Assembly: GCF_014779765.1 (NCBI RefSeq) | Contig: NZ_JACXZA010000001.1 | Span: 930,001 to 994,000, forward strand | Direction: 5' to 3' | DNA length: 64,000 nt | Source of the DNA: Paenibacillus terricola | GTDB lineage: Bacteria; Bacillota; Bacilli; Paenibacillales; Paenibacillaceae | Shown here: positions 50,703-60,363 of the stretch, one piece after another | How the letters are laid out: the number at the start of each line of letters is the position of its first letter | How positions within the stretch are numbered: the stretch's first letter is position 1 | Translations under genes and position numbers: made by a program | Notes under the pieces: generated by a model | Seen by the model: only the letters and a program-made list of their open reading frames with translations | The model's database searches: none | What the model was told of the DNA's origin: nothing

Positions 50703-53700
50703 TCCGAAGCCGGAAGGCGCCGCATGGACGGATGATCAGTGGCGTGCAGTATCGGCAGAAGGAAGCAATATTCTAGTTGCAGCGGCTGCCGGCTCCGGCA
50801 AGACAGCTGTATTGGTCGAGCGGATTATTCGCAAAATCTCGAACGATACCGACGTCGACCGTCTGCTCGTTGCAACATTCACGAAGGCAGCGGCCTCCGA
50901 GATGAAGGAACGCGTCCGCATCGCACTTGAAGGGGCGCTAGAACGCAATCCAGAGTCGGAGCACCTGCGCCGACAGCTTGCGCTTATCAATCGTTCATCC
51001 ATCACGACGCTGCACTCGTTCTGTCTGGATGTCATCCGCAGCTACTACCCGTTGATTGGTCTTGATCCGGGGTTTCGGATGGCAGGCGAGACGGAGAGCG
51101 AGCTGCTGCGCATCGATGCGCTCGACGCGCTGTTCGAGCACAAATATACCGGCGAGGACGCTGACAGCGGCGTATTCATGATGCTGGCCGACCGATATGG
51201 CGGAGAGCGTGGTGACGAGCCGCTGTATCGCCTCGTACAGAAGCTGTATGATTTCTCGAGAAGCAATCCTTGGCCGGATCATTGGCTGCGCGAGACAGCG
51301 GCTAGATTTCGTGCAGCGGAGGCTTCGTCGTTAGGCAGTTCAGAATGGGTTGAAGCCGCGAAGGCCGATGTTCATCTTTCCTTAATCGGAGCGGTTGGTC
51401 TGCTGGAGCAGGCGCTTGAGCTGACGAAACGGCCTGCTGGTCCGGCTCCTTATGCCGAGACGCTGTCTGACGATTTGAATATGGTGTCGAACTTACTCGG
51501 CTTAACATCGGTTGAGCCTTGGGAGGCGTGGGCAGAAACGTTTGCGGCTATATCCTTCGGCAAGCTGAAGAGTATGCGCGGCGATGAATATGACAAGGTG
51601 CTGCAGCAGCGCGTCAAAGATCTTCGGGATAAAGTAAAAGACTTGCTGTCGGGTGTAGTTGACCGCTGGTTCCGCCGTACACCGGAGCAGTATCTGGAAG
51701 AACTTGCGGAGCTCACGCCGATGATGGAGACGTTGTCTGAGCTTGTTATCGACTTCGGTCAACGGTACGAGGCGCTGAAACGGGATAAAGGGCTGCTCGA
51801 CTTCAGCGATTTGGAGCACGGCTGTTTATCGATTCTGCGCGATGCAAAGTCAACGCCGGAGAAGGAAATCCCTTCCGTGGCAGCGCGGGAATACCAAGAA
51901 CGTTTTGTCGAGATTTTGCTTGATGAATATCAGGATACGAATACGGTGCAGGAAGCGATCGTATCGCTCATCGCCCGTGCAGACAATCGTTTCATGGTTG
52001 GCGACGTGAAACAGAGCATCTATCGCTTCCGACTTGCAGAGCCGAATCTCTTCCTGCACAAATATAAAACCTATACGCCTGCCGATCTCGTAGATAAGCT
52101 GCATGTCCCAAGTGCAAGCGACGCTGCGGATCATGAAGAGCAGGGGGTACGCATCGATCTAGCCCGCAACTTCCGAAGCCGCAGCGAGGTCGTCGACGGC
52201 GTCAACGGCATCTTCCGCGCAGTCATGCGCGAGAGCGTCGGAGAACTGGAGTACGATGAGCGGGCGGAGCTGGTATGCGGCGCATCGTACCCGCCTCCAG
52301 ATATTCCAGGGCGCTGCGCAGCCGAGCTCGTGTTAGTCGATCGGAACGGGGCAGCGACGCAGAGCGAGCCCGAGGTATCGGAGGATTTCGATGCCGATTC
52401 CGCCGAGTCCGAAGAAGGAACGCCGCAAGCGGATGCAGCTGATCTGCAGACGGCGCAGCTGGAAGCGCGCGTAATTGCCCGCCGCATTATCGATCTGATG
52501 TCGGAAGGCCATCCGGTATGGGATGGCAAGCAGAAGCGATATCGGCCGCTCCAGATGCGCGATATCGTCATCCTGCTGCGCGCAACTGCCAGCTGGGCCC
52601 CGATTCTGATCGAAGAGCTGCAGACGTTCGGAATACCGGCGTATGCGGAGCTTGGAACGGGGTATTTTGACGCGACGGAAGTGGAAGTGATGATGTCGCT
52701 GCTGCGCGTCATCGACAACCCGTATCAGGACATTCCGCTCGCAGGCGTTCTGCGATCGCCAATCTTCGGCTTAACCGCTGAAGATCTTGCGAAGGTTCGA
52801 ATCGATGCAGGGAGAGGCAGTTTCTACGATGCGGTGCGCCGTGCCTCTGCGCAAGCGTCCGTTCGCGAGGATATTCGACTTAAGCTGGACCGCTTCCTAA
52901 GCCGACTAGAACAATGGCGGGAAACGGCACGGCAAGGCTCCGTGACGGAGATGTTGGCCGCCTTGTACCGCGAGACCGGCTACTATGACTTCGTCGGCGG
53001 CCTGCCAGGCGGCCTGCAGCGCCAGGCGAATCTGCGAGCCTTGCTCGACCGGGCGCGCCAATACGAATCGACCTCGTTCCGAGGACTGTTCCGTTTCCTC
53101 CGATTTATCGAGCGGATGCGCGATACGGGCGGGGACTTGGGTACGGCGCGCGCGCTGGGTGAGCAAGAAGATGTCGTCCGCATCATGTCGATTCATAAGA
53201 GTAAAGGTCTCGAGTTTCCGGTTGTGTTCGTGGCTGGACTCGGCAAAATGTTCAACATGCAGGACTTAAACGCACCATTCCTGCTCCACAAGGAACTTGG
53301 CTACGGGCCGAAGTTCGTTGATGCCGAGCTGCGCGTCAGTTATCCGACGCTCCCTTGCCTTGCTATCGGACGCAAGCTGCGAATGGAAATGCTTGCGGAG
53401 GAAATGCGTATTCTGTACGTTGCGCTCACGCGGCCGAAGGAGAAAATGATTCTGGTCGGCACATTGAAAGATGCTGTAGCGAAGCTGGAGGAATGGGCCG
53501 GGGCTGTAGATAGTGAAAACCGGTTGTCCGATGATCGTCTGGCAGCTGCGCGTTCTTATATCGACTGGATAGGGCCGCTTGCCGCTGGAAGTAACATGAT
53601 CTCCACATCAGTAGCCACGCCGGCGGGCATGCCGGACGAGGCGCACGCTGTTATTGCAGCTGATCAAGCGGCGGCCGATATCGCTTCACTTGACGGCCGT

Positions 53701-54609
53701 ACACCAGCCGATCGTCTGCCGCTGGAGGGCTGGCGGTTCGCGGTTATGCCAGCGTCGCTGTTCGCAGAGGAATCAGCCATCGTTATCGAGGCTGATGAAG
53801 AACAGGAACGGGACAAGCGCGAACGGATGCAGGCGATTAGCGAGCTTGCGATTATGGAATCTTCTGATGCAGCCGAAGAAGTGGACCGGCTGTTGTCGTG
53901 GTCATACCGTTATTCATCTGCAGCAGCCGTACCGGCCAAAACCTCTGTAACGGAGATGAAACGTCTGCATGCCGAGCGTGAGGAAGAAGCTGCGCTGCTG
54001 ACCCAACTTCAATCAACAGATGATAAACCAAGCGCAGCTTATACATTCCGCCTGCGCAGACCTCGCTTCATGGAGGAGAATGCTCTTACGGCAGCAGAAC
54101 GCGGAACCGCAAGCCATCTGCTGATGCAGCATGTCCCATTGGACAAGCCTGTCACGCTGCAAGTGCTGCAAACATTGGTCGATGATCTGATTGCACGGCA
54201 GATTATGACAGTGAAGCAGGCTGAGGTTATTTCGTTAGAACCTGTTGTAGAGCTATTCACAGGCACGCTCGGCCAGCGCATCTTGATGGCGGACTGGGTA
54301 AAGCGGGAAGTGCCATTCAGCTGCACGTTCCCGGCGGCTCGCGTCTATGGCGCTCAAGCGGAAGGCTCTGAAGAGGAGCCGATTCTTATTCAGGGTGTCG
54401 TAGACTGCTTGTTCCGTGACCAAGATGGCATCGTACTGCTGGACTACAAGACGGATCAGGTTTATTTGCAGCAATGGGAGCAAGCAGCCGAGAAGCATCG
54501 CTTCCAGTTGGAGCTTTATGCAGAAGCGCTGGAATTGTCGCTAGGCATGCCTATCCAGGAGAGCTATGTGCACTTCCTGAGCGGAGGCGTTACGGTTCGG
54601 TTGCGATAA
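50683..54609 (+). CDS. addA: AddA, helicase-nuclease subunit A
   Basis: UvrD-type helicase with a C-terminal nuclease domain, 1308 aa, partner of AddB in recombination repair and Chi recognition. ATG 50683 after GAGGGGG. Motif I is AAAAGSGKT (Lys40); motif II is DEYQDTN; motif V is SIHKSKGLEFPVVFV; motif VI is LYVALTRPKEK. The RecB-like nuclease motif at the end is VLLDYKTDQV. Long for the family (usual about 1200-1250), due to Ala/Glu-rich insertions such as residues 575-600. Confidence 0.97.
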   Translation: MIGVTFSPKPEGAAWTDDQWRAVSAEGSNILVAAAAGSGKTAVLVERIIRKISNDTDVDRLLVATFTKAAASEMKERVRIALEGALERNPESEHLRRQLALINRSSITTLHSFCLDVIRSYYPLIGLDPGFRMAGETESELLRIDALDALFEHKYTGEDADSGVFMMLADRYGGERGDEPLYRLVQKLYDFSRSNPWPDHWLRETAARFRAAEASSLGSSEWVEAAKADVHLSLIGAVGLLEQALELTKRPAGPAPYAETLSDDLNMVSNLLGLTSVEPWEAWAETFAAISFGKLKSMRGDEYDKVLQQRVKDLRDKVKDLLSGVVDRWFRRTPEQYLEELAELTPMMETLSELVIDFGQRYEALKRDKGLLDFSDLEHGCLSILRDAKSTPEKEIPSVAAREYQERFVEILLDEYQDTNTVQEAIVSLIARADNRFMVGDVKQSIYRFRLAEPNLFLHKYKTYTPADLVDKLHVPSASDAADHEEQGVRIDLARNFRSRSEVVDGVNGIFRAVMRESVGELEYDERAELVCGASYPPPDIPGRCAAELVLVDRNGAATQSEPEVSEDFDADSAESEEGTPQADAADLQTAQLEARVIARRIIDLMSEGHPVWDGKQKRYRPLQMRDIVILLRATASWAPILIEELQTFGIPAYAELGTGYFDATEVEVMMSLLRVIDNPYQDIPLAGVLRSPIFGLTAEDLAKVRIDAGRGSFYDAVRRASAQASVREDIRLKLDRFLSRLEQWRETARQGSVTEMLAALYRETGYYDFVGGLPGGLQRQANLRALLDRARQYESTSFRGLFRFLRFIERMRDTGGDLGTARALGEQEDVVRIMSIHKSKGLEFPVVFVAGLGKMFNMQDLNAPFLLHKELGYGPKFVDAELRVSYPTLPCLAIGRKLRMEMLAEEMRILYVALTRPKEKMILVGTLKDAVAKLEEWAGAVDSENRLSDDRLAAARSYIDWIGPLAAGSNMISTSVATPAGMPDEAHAVIAADQAAADIASLDGRTPADRLPLEGWRFAVMPASLFAEESAIVIEADEEQERDKRERMQAISELAIMESSDAAEEVDRLLSWSYRYSSAAAVPAKTSVTEMKRLHAEREEEAALLTQLQSTDDKPSAAYTFRLRRPRFMEENALTAAERGTASHLLMQHVPLDKPVTLQVLQTLVDDLIARQIMTVKQAEVISLEPVVELFTGTLGQRILMADWVKREVPFSCTFPAARVYGAQAEGSEEEPILIQGVVDCLFRDQDGIVLLDYKTDQVYLQQWEQAAEKHRFQLELYAEALELSLGMPIQESYVHFLSGGVTVRLR

Positions 54610-54665
54610 CGATAAGCGATACGAATACGACGAATCGAACATGGAATTTGACGGAGGGTTTATCA

Positions 54666-55277
54666 GTGGAAAAGGAAACGCCGAAGAAACGTTCATACAC
54701 AGTGCCGATCCTGCTCGTCTTGCTGACGTTCAGCCTGATCGGCAACGTATTTTTTTACTCCCAGGATCTGCAGAACGGACAAGACACGAAGCAGAGAGAC
54801 GGTCAGTCCATCATCAACCATGGATTAGCCGCGAAGGCGCACGTTGATGCCGCTCTGGACGCATTGAATGGCCTGGCGTCATCAACGTCTGCCGACCGCG
54901 CTGCGAAGCTGTATGACCTCGGTCAAGCGTCTGCTAGCCAGGTGGATCTAGCGTTCTTCATTGACGATGCTCGCCGCCATACCTTATCGCCACCGATTAA
55001 GGATGAACAGAGCGAGAAGGCGCTGCAAGCGTTGAACAGCCAATTTGCTGCTATCGGCACGATTACTGGTGAACTGACGGCAGAAGACAAACAGTCGATT
55101 CAGTCGATGCAGGCGCTTTACTCCAAGCTGAAGAAACAATTAGCATCGTTCAAGCTCGAGAGCGGAGACAAGTTGGTCGAAATGTCGGTGCTGACAGGCG
55201 GCAACTGGGTCGATACTGGCCTGGCCCTTGAGCAAGCGGTTGTCGAGGCGCAGACAGGTACATCCTCAAACGGATAA
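54666..55277 (+). CDS. Membrane-anchored protein of unknown function
   Basis: 203 aa from GTG 54666 (GGAGGG at 54653-54658); the frame is open upstream into addA and is rejected there. A short basic N-terminus, one membrane helix (residues about 11-30, YTVPILLVLLTFSLIGNVFF), then a soluble, mostly helical extracytoplasmic part with Ala/Leu heptad-like spacing (LNGLASSTSADRAAKLYDLG). Not recognised. It follows addA by 56 nt and may be in its operon. A coiled-coil sensor-like role would be guesswork. Confidence 0.75.
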   Translation: MEKETPKKRSYTVPILLVLLTFSLIGNVFFYSQDLQNGQDTKQRDGQSIINHGLAAKAHVDAALDALNGLASSTSADRAAKLYDLGQASASQVDLAFFIDDARRHTLSPPIKDEQSEKALQALNSQFAAIGTITGELTAEDKQSIQSMQALYSKLKKQLASFKLESGDKLVEMSVLTGGNWVDTGLALEQAVVEAQTGTSSNG

Positions 55278-55367
55278 GTACAAAGCGAAAAAGGGCGCAC
55301 CAAACGCCATTCAGTAGCCAAATGCCTATTGCTGCATACATTGTAGGAGACAGGAGGGTGAACTGAC

Positions 55368-55862
55368 ATGGAGCTTGGTAAATTGGGTCAAAAGCAGGCG
55401 ACTGCCAAAACGGAAGCTGCGAAGCAAGAAACGTCAGCGAAACAGGAGACGGCTGCGAAGCCGAGTGCTGCTGCAAAGCCTGGAGCCGTGGTGAAACAGC
55501 CGACTGGCATTAAACAGCTGACAGCGCCAGTACCGCAGGTAACGGCACCGGCGGCAGGCGACAAAACCGAGATGAAGCATTGGTGCAAGCAGCGTATGAA
55601 TCGTTATGTACTGGCACGGACATATAACGGCTGGTGCGTTGACGGAATCGTCGAGCATATCGATGATCAATTTGTATGCTTGGCGGTGCCATGCGGCGTT
55701 GTATACGTGGATGCGCGCGGGTTTTCGCCATTCGGCGGACCGTTTGGCGGACCGATCGGCGCACCATTTTATCCATACCCGTATTATCCGCGCCGCCGCT
55801 TTATCCGGCAGACGTTGCCGCTGGCCGCGCTGGTCGGGCTGTCGCTGCTGCCATTCTATTGA
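55368..55862 (+). CDS. Low-complexity protein of unknown function with Gly/Pro/Tyr tail
   Basis: 164 aa, ATG 55368 after AGGAGGG. The first 60 residues are Lys/Ala/Thr/Gln-rich repeats (AKQETSAKQETAAK). A short folded core follows (RYVLARTYNGWCVDGIVEHI, then DDQFVCLAVP with two Cys), then a GGPFGGP and YPYPYYPRRR segment and a hydrophobic end (LAALVGLSLLPFY). Such tails are common in spore-coat or surface-associated proteins of Bacillales, but no family is recognised. Translation is plausible from the ribosome binding site and the conserved-looking core. Confidence 0.65.
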   Translation: MELGKLGQKQATAKTEAAKQETSAKQETAAKPSAAAKPGAVVKQPTGIKQLTAPVPQVTAPAAGDKTEMKHWCKQRMNRYVLARTYNGWCVDGIVEHIDDQFVCLAVPCGVVYVDARGFSPFGGPFGGPIGAPFYPYPYYPRRRFIRQTLPLAALVGLSLLPFY

Positions 55863-56044
55863 GTACAACATCGGACGGCATGGCGCCTTGGATGCATCCT
55901 TCCAGGCAAGGACCAGTGCATCTGGCGCCGAACGTTTGCATGCGATTGGACGAGCGGTCCCGAATTCGATATGATGGATTTATTGTACATACAGAGGTTA
56001 TTCAAACGTAGTTATAGCCGCGAGGGCAGGAGAGGGTGTAGAAG

Positions 56045-56401
56045 ATGAGTTGTATTTTTTGCAAAATTGTAAATGGTGAGCTTCCGTCCCGCAAAGCATA
56101 TGAAAGTGACAATGTTCTAGCCTTTCATGACATTACGCCGCAAGCGCCTGTGCACGTCATCATCGTTCCGAAGAAGCATATCGATACGATGAATGAGGTG
56201 GAGACAGGTAAGGACGACGCAGTCGTTGCCGAGCTGTTCCAGGCCGCTCGTCAGATCGCGCGGGAGCTTGGCATCGCAGAATCGGGTTATCGCCTAGTCA
56301 ACAATTGCAATGAGGATAGCGGCATGGAAGTGAGTCACTTGCATATCCATATACTGGGCGGACGAAAATTGGGTACAATTGTTTCGCGCCTAGAAAGTTG
56401 A
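56045..56401 (+). CDS. hit: HIT family nucleotide-binding protein
   Basis: 118 aa. The histidine triad is HLHIHILGG near the C-terminus, and FCKIVNGELPSRK at the start is typical of the HinT/Hit branch, which hydrolyses AMP-linked nucleotides. ATG 56045. The two cysteines of the N-terminal CIFCKI could bind zinc. Lies just before rpsU, whose promoter overlaps its stop codon. Confidence 0.95.
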   Translation: MSCIFCKIVNGELPSRKAYESDNVLAFHDITPQAPVHVIIVPKKHIDTMNEVETGKDDAVVAELFQAARQIARELGIAESGYRLVNNCNEDSGMEVSHLHIHILGGRKLGTIVSRLES

Positions 56402-56427
56402 CACTGCCTTTCCTTATCCTCTATAAT
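56398..56427 (+). promoter_or_regulatory. rpsU promoter
   Basis: TTGACA (56398-56403), 18-nt spacer, TATAAT (56422-56427). Both boxes are consensus. The -35 box overlaps the stop codon of the HIT gene. Confidence 0.85.
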
Positions 56428-56484
56428 GAAATTTGATTACGGTGAAATGCTCTGGACGGTCTGTTTCGGAGGGAGGGAAAACTG

Positions 56485-56658
56485 GTGTCTGAAACGAAAG
56501 TTCGCAAAAACGAGACTATCGATGCTGCACTCCGCCGCTTCAAGCGCTCCATCGCAAAGGACGGCGTTCTTGCTGAGGTTAAGAAGCGCAAGCATTACGA
56601 GAAGCCAAGCGTGAAACGCAAGAAGAAGTCCGAGGCTGCGCGGAAAAGAAAGTTTTAG
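56485..56658 (+). CDS. rpsU: Small ribosomal subunit protein bS21
   Basis: 57 aa, GTG start 56485 after GGAGGGAGGG. The protein begins [19 protein letters not shown] and is strongly basic, ending [12 protein letters not shown], diagnostic for S21. Needed for 30S function and mRNA recruitment. It lies upstream of yqeY, as in Bacillus subtilis. The gene is short and easy to miss. Confidence 0.96.
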   Translation: MSETKVRKNETIDAALRRFKRSIAKDGVLAEVKKRKHYEKPSVKRKKKSEAARKRKF

Positions 56659-56673
56659 GAGGATCATGTCCCA

Positions 56674-57117
56674 ATGAACCTTAGCGAAAGATTGAACGAC
56701 GATATGAAGCAAGCGATGAAAAATCAGGACAAGTTTAGACTTACTACGATTCGCATGATTCGTGCGTCCATCAAGAACGCGGAAATTGATTTGCGTCGTT
56801 CCTTGGAGGATAGCGAAGTGCTTGATATACTGAGTCGTGAAATCAAACAACGTAAAGATTCCCTCCAAGAATTTAATAAAGCCGGCCGCGATGACCTTGC
56901 CAAAGATGTTGCCGCAGAGATCGATATTATTGGTGTATACCTTCCCGAGCAGCTGACAGAAGAAGAAATCAAGTCAATTGTACTGCAGACCATCCAGGAA
57001 ACCGGTGCTTCTTCGAAAGCCGAGATGGGAAAAATCATGACCGCTCTTATGCCTAAGGTTAAAGGGCGCGCTGATGGTAAACTGGTAAACACGATTGTGC
57101 AACAATCCTTGCAATAA
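56674..57117 (+). CDS. yqeY: GatB/YqeY domain protein
   Basis: 147 aa, ATG 56674 after AGGAGG. The family motifs are LNDDMKQAMKNQDKFRLTTI and KQRKDSLQEFNKAGR, and the C-terminal GatB-like tail is MGKIMTALMPKVKGRADGK. Related to the tRNA-binding tail of GatB; function not known in detail. Forms an operon with rpsU, followed by a strong terminator. Confidence 0.96.
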   Translation: MNLSERLNDDMKQAMKNQDKFRLTTIRMIRASIKNAEIDLRRSLEDSEVLDILSREIKQRKDSLQEFNKAGRDDLAKDVAAEIDIIGVYLPEQLTEEEIKSIVLQTIQETGASSKAEMGKIMTALMPKVKGRADGKLVNTIVQQSLQ

Positions 57118-57131
57118 ATTCATACGGACCT

Positions 57132-57162
57132 AAACACTCCCTCGTAAGAGGGGGTGTTTTTT
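57132..57162 (+). terminator. Terminator after rpsU-yqeY
   Basis: A 12-bp stem, 57132-57143 with 57148-57159 (AAACACTCCCTC, one G-U), tetraloop GTAA, T-run to 57162. Confidence 0.92.
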
Positions 57163-57291
57163 CTGTATAATAGAGGAAGCTCGAAAAGGTACCTATGCAT
57201 TAGTGCATACAGCATCTGACAAATAAACGCAACCTAAGGCCTATTTGTGCGTATGCATTTGTAAACGCAAAGAAGGGGGAGGCATCGTCAC

Positions 57292-58701
57292 TTGTATGTT
57301 CGAAACCTAAGAGCAAGAAGCAATCCGCTTCTGCGCTGTGCTGTTTGGATGCTGCTTGTCATCGTTATGCTCCCGTGGTTCGCTCACGCGACGGCTTCGG
57401 CTGCGAGCGCAGACGAGCAAGTGAAGTCTTCATCCGCCGCTGGCGGAGCGGTGTATATCGTGCACGCGAAGCAGACCGTTGAGGCGGGATTAGAGTCATT
57501 CCTAGAACGCGCCTATAGGGAAGCTGATGAGGCGCATGCAGAACGCATTGTGCTTGTCCTTAACACATTCGGCGGGCGGGTCGATAGTGCCATGGACATT
57601 GGTGAACTGATCCGTACGAGCAAGGTTCCAACGACTATTTTCGTTGAAGGGAAGGCTGTATCGGCTGGCACGTACATTGCGCTCAATGCCGAGCAGATTG
57701 TGATGCAGCCCGGCAGCACGATTGGTGCTGCAGCTGTCGTTAATGGCTCTGGCGAACTTATCGATAATCCGAAGACCATTTCCTTCTGGACAGGTGAAAT
57801 GGTGGAGGCGGCGCGACTGCACGGTCGAAATCCAGATTATGCAGCCGCGATGACGGATGTGAATGCCGCGATTGATCTAAAGGAAATTGGGCGTAAGAAA
57901 GCAAGCGGCGATATTCTGACGCTGACTACAACCGAAGCAGAGAAGGCGGGTTATGCCGATCATGTAGCAGCTAATGTTCAAGAAACGATTAAGTGGCTCG
58001 GCCTCGAAGGACGCACCCAGATTGAAGTTACAACGACATGGGCTGAGAATCTTGCGGCATGGCTCACTTCACCGATTATTGTAACGCTGCTGCTTATACT
58101 TGGTATTGCCGGCATCGCGATTGAGATGATGATTCCGGGCTTTGGCATTCCGGGTATAGTCGGGCTTGTATCGTTCGTGTTGTTCTTCTTCGGTCATTAT
58201 GTAGCAGGGTTTGCAGGGCAGGAGTCCATCCTTCTGTTCGTTCTAGGCCTTGCGCTGCTCGTTTCTGAGCTGTTTATTCCTAGCTTTGGTATTCTGGGCA
58301 TCCTCGGAGCAATCTCGCTCATATCGGGGGTTGTGACAGCCTCGCATGATGCGCTCACGGCGCTGTATGCGCTGCTCATCGCATTGGTCGTAGCGGCAAT
58401 CATCGTGTATGTCATGGCGAAGAAATTTGGCCATCGCGGCATTTGGAACAAATTCATTCTTCGCGATAAACTAACTACCGAACAAGGATATGTATCTGCT
58501 CCGTCACGCGAATCGCTAATTGGACGAACAGGTGTTACATTGTCACCGCTTCGTCCAGCCGGTACAGTCGATATCGACGGTGAACGACTCGATGTTGTAA
58601 CCGATGGCCGATTTATTGGAGCAGGCGTACCTGTCGTTGTCGTGACGGCAGAAGGTGCGCGCATCGTCGTCAAGGAAGTTCGCTCAACCAATAACGAATA
58701 G
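57292..58701 (+). CDS. nfeD: Long NfeD membrane serine protease
   Basis: 469 aa, TTG 57292 after GGGGGAGG. A signal peptide (about residues 1-37, MLLVIVMLPWFAHATASA) leads into a ClpP-class serine protease domain (about 45-240), with the catalytic Ser in KAVSAGTYIAL and GSTIGAAAVV. Several membrane helices follow (IIVTLLLILGIAGIAIEMM and others), then the C-terminal OB-fold NfeD domain (LIGRTGVTLSPLRPAGTVDI). It pairs with the flotillin gene next to it; in Bacillus the corresponding genes are yqeZ and floA. Confidence 0.94.
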   Translation: MYVRNLRARSNPLLRCAVWMLLVIVMLPWFAHATASAASADEQVKSSSAAGGAVYIVHAKQTVEAGLESFLERAYREADEAHAERIVLVLNTFGGRVDSAMDIGELIRTSKVPTTIFVEGKAVSAGTYIALNAEQIVMQPGSTIGAAAVVNGSGELIDNPKTISFWTGEMVEAARLHGRNPDYAAAMTDVNAAIDLKEIGRKKASGDILTLTTTEAEKAGYADHVAANVQETIKWLGLEGRTQIEVTTTWAENLAAWLTSPIIVTLLLILGIAGIAIEMMIPGFGIPGIVGLVSFVLFFFGHYVAGFAGQESILLFVLGLALLVSELFIPSFGILGILGAISLISGVVTASHDALTALYALLIALVVAAIIVYVMAKKFGHRGIWNKFILRDKLTTEQGYVSAPSRESLIGRTGVTLSPLRPAGTVDIDGERLDVVTDGRFIGAGVPVVVVTAEGARIVVKEVRSTNNE

Positions 58702-58713
58702 GGAGTTGTATGC

Positions 58714-59709
58714 ATGGATCCTCAAATCGTCACATTGCTTATCATTGCTGTTGTAGTAATCTTTTTGATCATTTTCCTCAGCTTCTTCCCGATCATGTTG
58801 TGGATATCCGCATTTGCGTCGGGCGTACGTATCAGCATTATTACGCTCGTTGCGATGCGTCTGCGCCGCGTAGTGCCAAGTCGCATTGTTAATCCGCTTA
58901 TTAAAGCGACGAAGGCGGGGCTAGGTCTTAACATTAACCAACTGGAGAGTCACTTCCTTGCAGGCGGTAACGTTGACCGCGTCGTTAATGCATTGATCGC
59001 AGCTGAGCGCGCTAACATTCACCTGGTGTTCGAGCGTGCTGCCGCAATCGACCTTGCGGGCCGTGACGTACTTCAAGCTGTGCAAATGAGCGTTAACCCA
59101 CGTGTTATTGAAACGCCTACCGTTGCTGCTGTAGCGAAAGACGGTATCGAAGTGAAGGTTAAGGCACGCGTTACGGTACGCGCCAATATTGAACGTCTCG
59201 TTGGTGGTGCGGGCGAAGAAACGATCATCGCACGTGTTGGCGAAGGTATCGTAACGACGGTAGGTTCCTCCAACTCGCATAAGGATGTCCTCGAGAATCC
59301 GGATATGATTTCGCGTACGGTGCTTGGCAAAGGACTTGATGCGGGCACAGCTTTCGAAATTCTCTCGATCGATATTGCGGACGTAGACGTAGGCAAGAAT
59401 ATCGGTGCTCATCTCCAGACCGAGCAAGCTGAAGCTGACAAACGCATTGCGCAAGCGAAAGCGGAAGAACGTCGTGCGATGGCTGTTGCACAAGAGCAGG
59501 AGATGAAAGCGAAAGTTGTCGAGATGCGCGCTCGCGTTGTCGAATCGGAATCGCAAGTGCCGCTTGCGATGGCGGATGCATTGAAGAGCGGCAAGATCGG
59601 TGTTATGGACTACATGAACTTGAAGAACATTGAAGCAGATACGCAAATGCGCAGCTCGATCGGCAAGCCAGATGCGTCCAACGCTCCATCCGATGATCAT
59701 AAGGCGTAA
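58714..59709 (+). CDS. floA: Flotillin-like protein FloA
   Basis: 331 aa, ATG 58714, 12 nt after nfeD. An N-terminal membrane hairpin or helix (residues 5-38), an SPFH domain (about 40-200, including [20 protein letters not shown]), then a long Glu/Ala coiled coil ([20 protein letters not shown]). It scaffolds functional membrane microdomains that affect secretion and signalling. The adjacent NfeD is its standard partner. Confidence 0.97.
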   Translation: MDPQIVTLLIIAVVVIFLIIFLSFFPIMLWISAFASGVRISIITLVAMRLRRVVPSRIVNPLIKATKAGLGLNINQLESHFLAGGNVDRVVNALIAAERANIHLVFERAAAIDLAGRDVLQAVQMSVNPRVIETPTVAAVAKDGIEVKVKARVTVRANIERLVGGAGEETIIARVGEGIVTTVGSSNSHKDVLENPDMISRTVLGKGLDAGTAFEILSIDIADVDVGKNIGAHLQTEQAEADKRIAQAKAEERRAMAVAQEQEMKAKVVEMRARVVESESQVPLAMADALKSGKIGVMDYMNLKNIEADTQMRSSIGKPDASNAPSDDHKA

Positions 59710-59714
59710 CTCCT

Positions 59715-60212
59715 ATGGAGAAGCTGATCGAGTTTTTAATTAAAAATATTTACATCGTCATCGTAGTAGGCGGCTTCCTTTTATCTGCGATTAGCAAGAT
59801 GAAAGGCAACAATAACAGACAGCCCCGTCAGATGCCTCCGTTCGGAAGCGGAGAACGCCCTTCGGTTCCTTCGCCTGTCTATAGTGCGCCTGAGAACCAG
59901 CCGTCTGCAGGACGGAGGGTTTGGGAGGATGACGAGGAGGAAGAAGAAGAAGGAGAGTACTCGCCGTATGCGGCAAGTTCCCCTTCTCCTGCACCGGTCG
60001 AGCAGCGCCCGATGAGTCCTGTTGTTCAGACCGTGACGCCTGCACCGCGGCGGCAGCCGATGATTGCTGCAGCCGATAAACCTTCAATCGAGGCATCCGA
60101 TAGCTCTGATAACACGTCTCCAGAGCTGTCAGCAGCCACGCTGAGGCAGGCAATCATATGGTCGGAGGTGTTAGGGCCTCCCCGCGCCAAACGTCCATAT
60201 CGCAGCAAATAA
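59715..60212 (+). CDS. Membrane protein in the nfeD-floA operon (YqfB position)
   Basis: 165 aa, ATG 59715, 5 nt after the floA stop, so certainly co-transcribed. One N-terminal helix (NIYIVIVVGGFLLSAIS) anchors it. The rest is Pro/Ser-rich with an acidic run (DDEEEEEEGE) and a short C-terminal block (LRQAIIWSEVLGPPRAKRPY) that looks conserved. It occupies the slot of yqfB in Bacillus subtilis, but similarity is not visible. Function unknown; probably works with FloA/NfeD. Confidence 0.8.
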   Translation: MEKLIEFLIKNIYIVIVVGGFLLSAISKMKGNNNRQPRQMPPFGSGERPSVPSPVYSAPENQPSAGRRVWEDDEEEEEEGEYSPYAASSPSPAPVEQRPMSPVVQTVTPAPRRQPMIAAADKPSIEASDSSDNTSPELSAATLRQAIIWSEVLGPPRAKRPYRSK

Positions 60213-60228
60213 CGCATCTAATTCGAAG

Positions 60229-60266
60229 CACCGGCCGCCAGCTATCTGGCGCCGGTGTTTTTTTTG
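60229..60266 (+). terminator. Terminator after the nfeD-floA operon
   Basis: CACCGGC and GCCA (60229-60240, one bulge) pair TGGC and GCCGGTG (60247-60257), then nine T. Confidence 0.9.
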
Positions 60267-60301
60267 TTCCTAAAAACGCTTCTTCATCATGGATGTTAGC
60301 T

Positions 60302-60330
60302 TCATAAAAGGGGATAGGGCCGCATAGGTT
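60302..60330 (+). promoter_or_regulatory. Candidate sigma-E promoter of yqfC-yqfD
   Basis: TCATAAA (60302-60308), 14-nt spacer, CATAGGTT (60323-60330). The match to the sigma-E pattern (KMATATT / CATACANT) is partial; the position and the known sigma-E control of yqfC support it. Confidence 0.35.
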
Positions 60331-60363
60331 GGTAAAGTACGGGAGGAGGGAGCTGATACCGCT

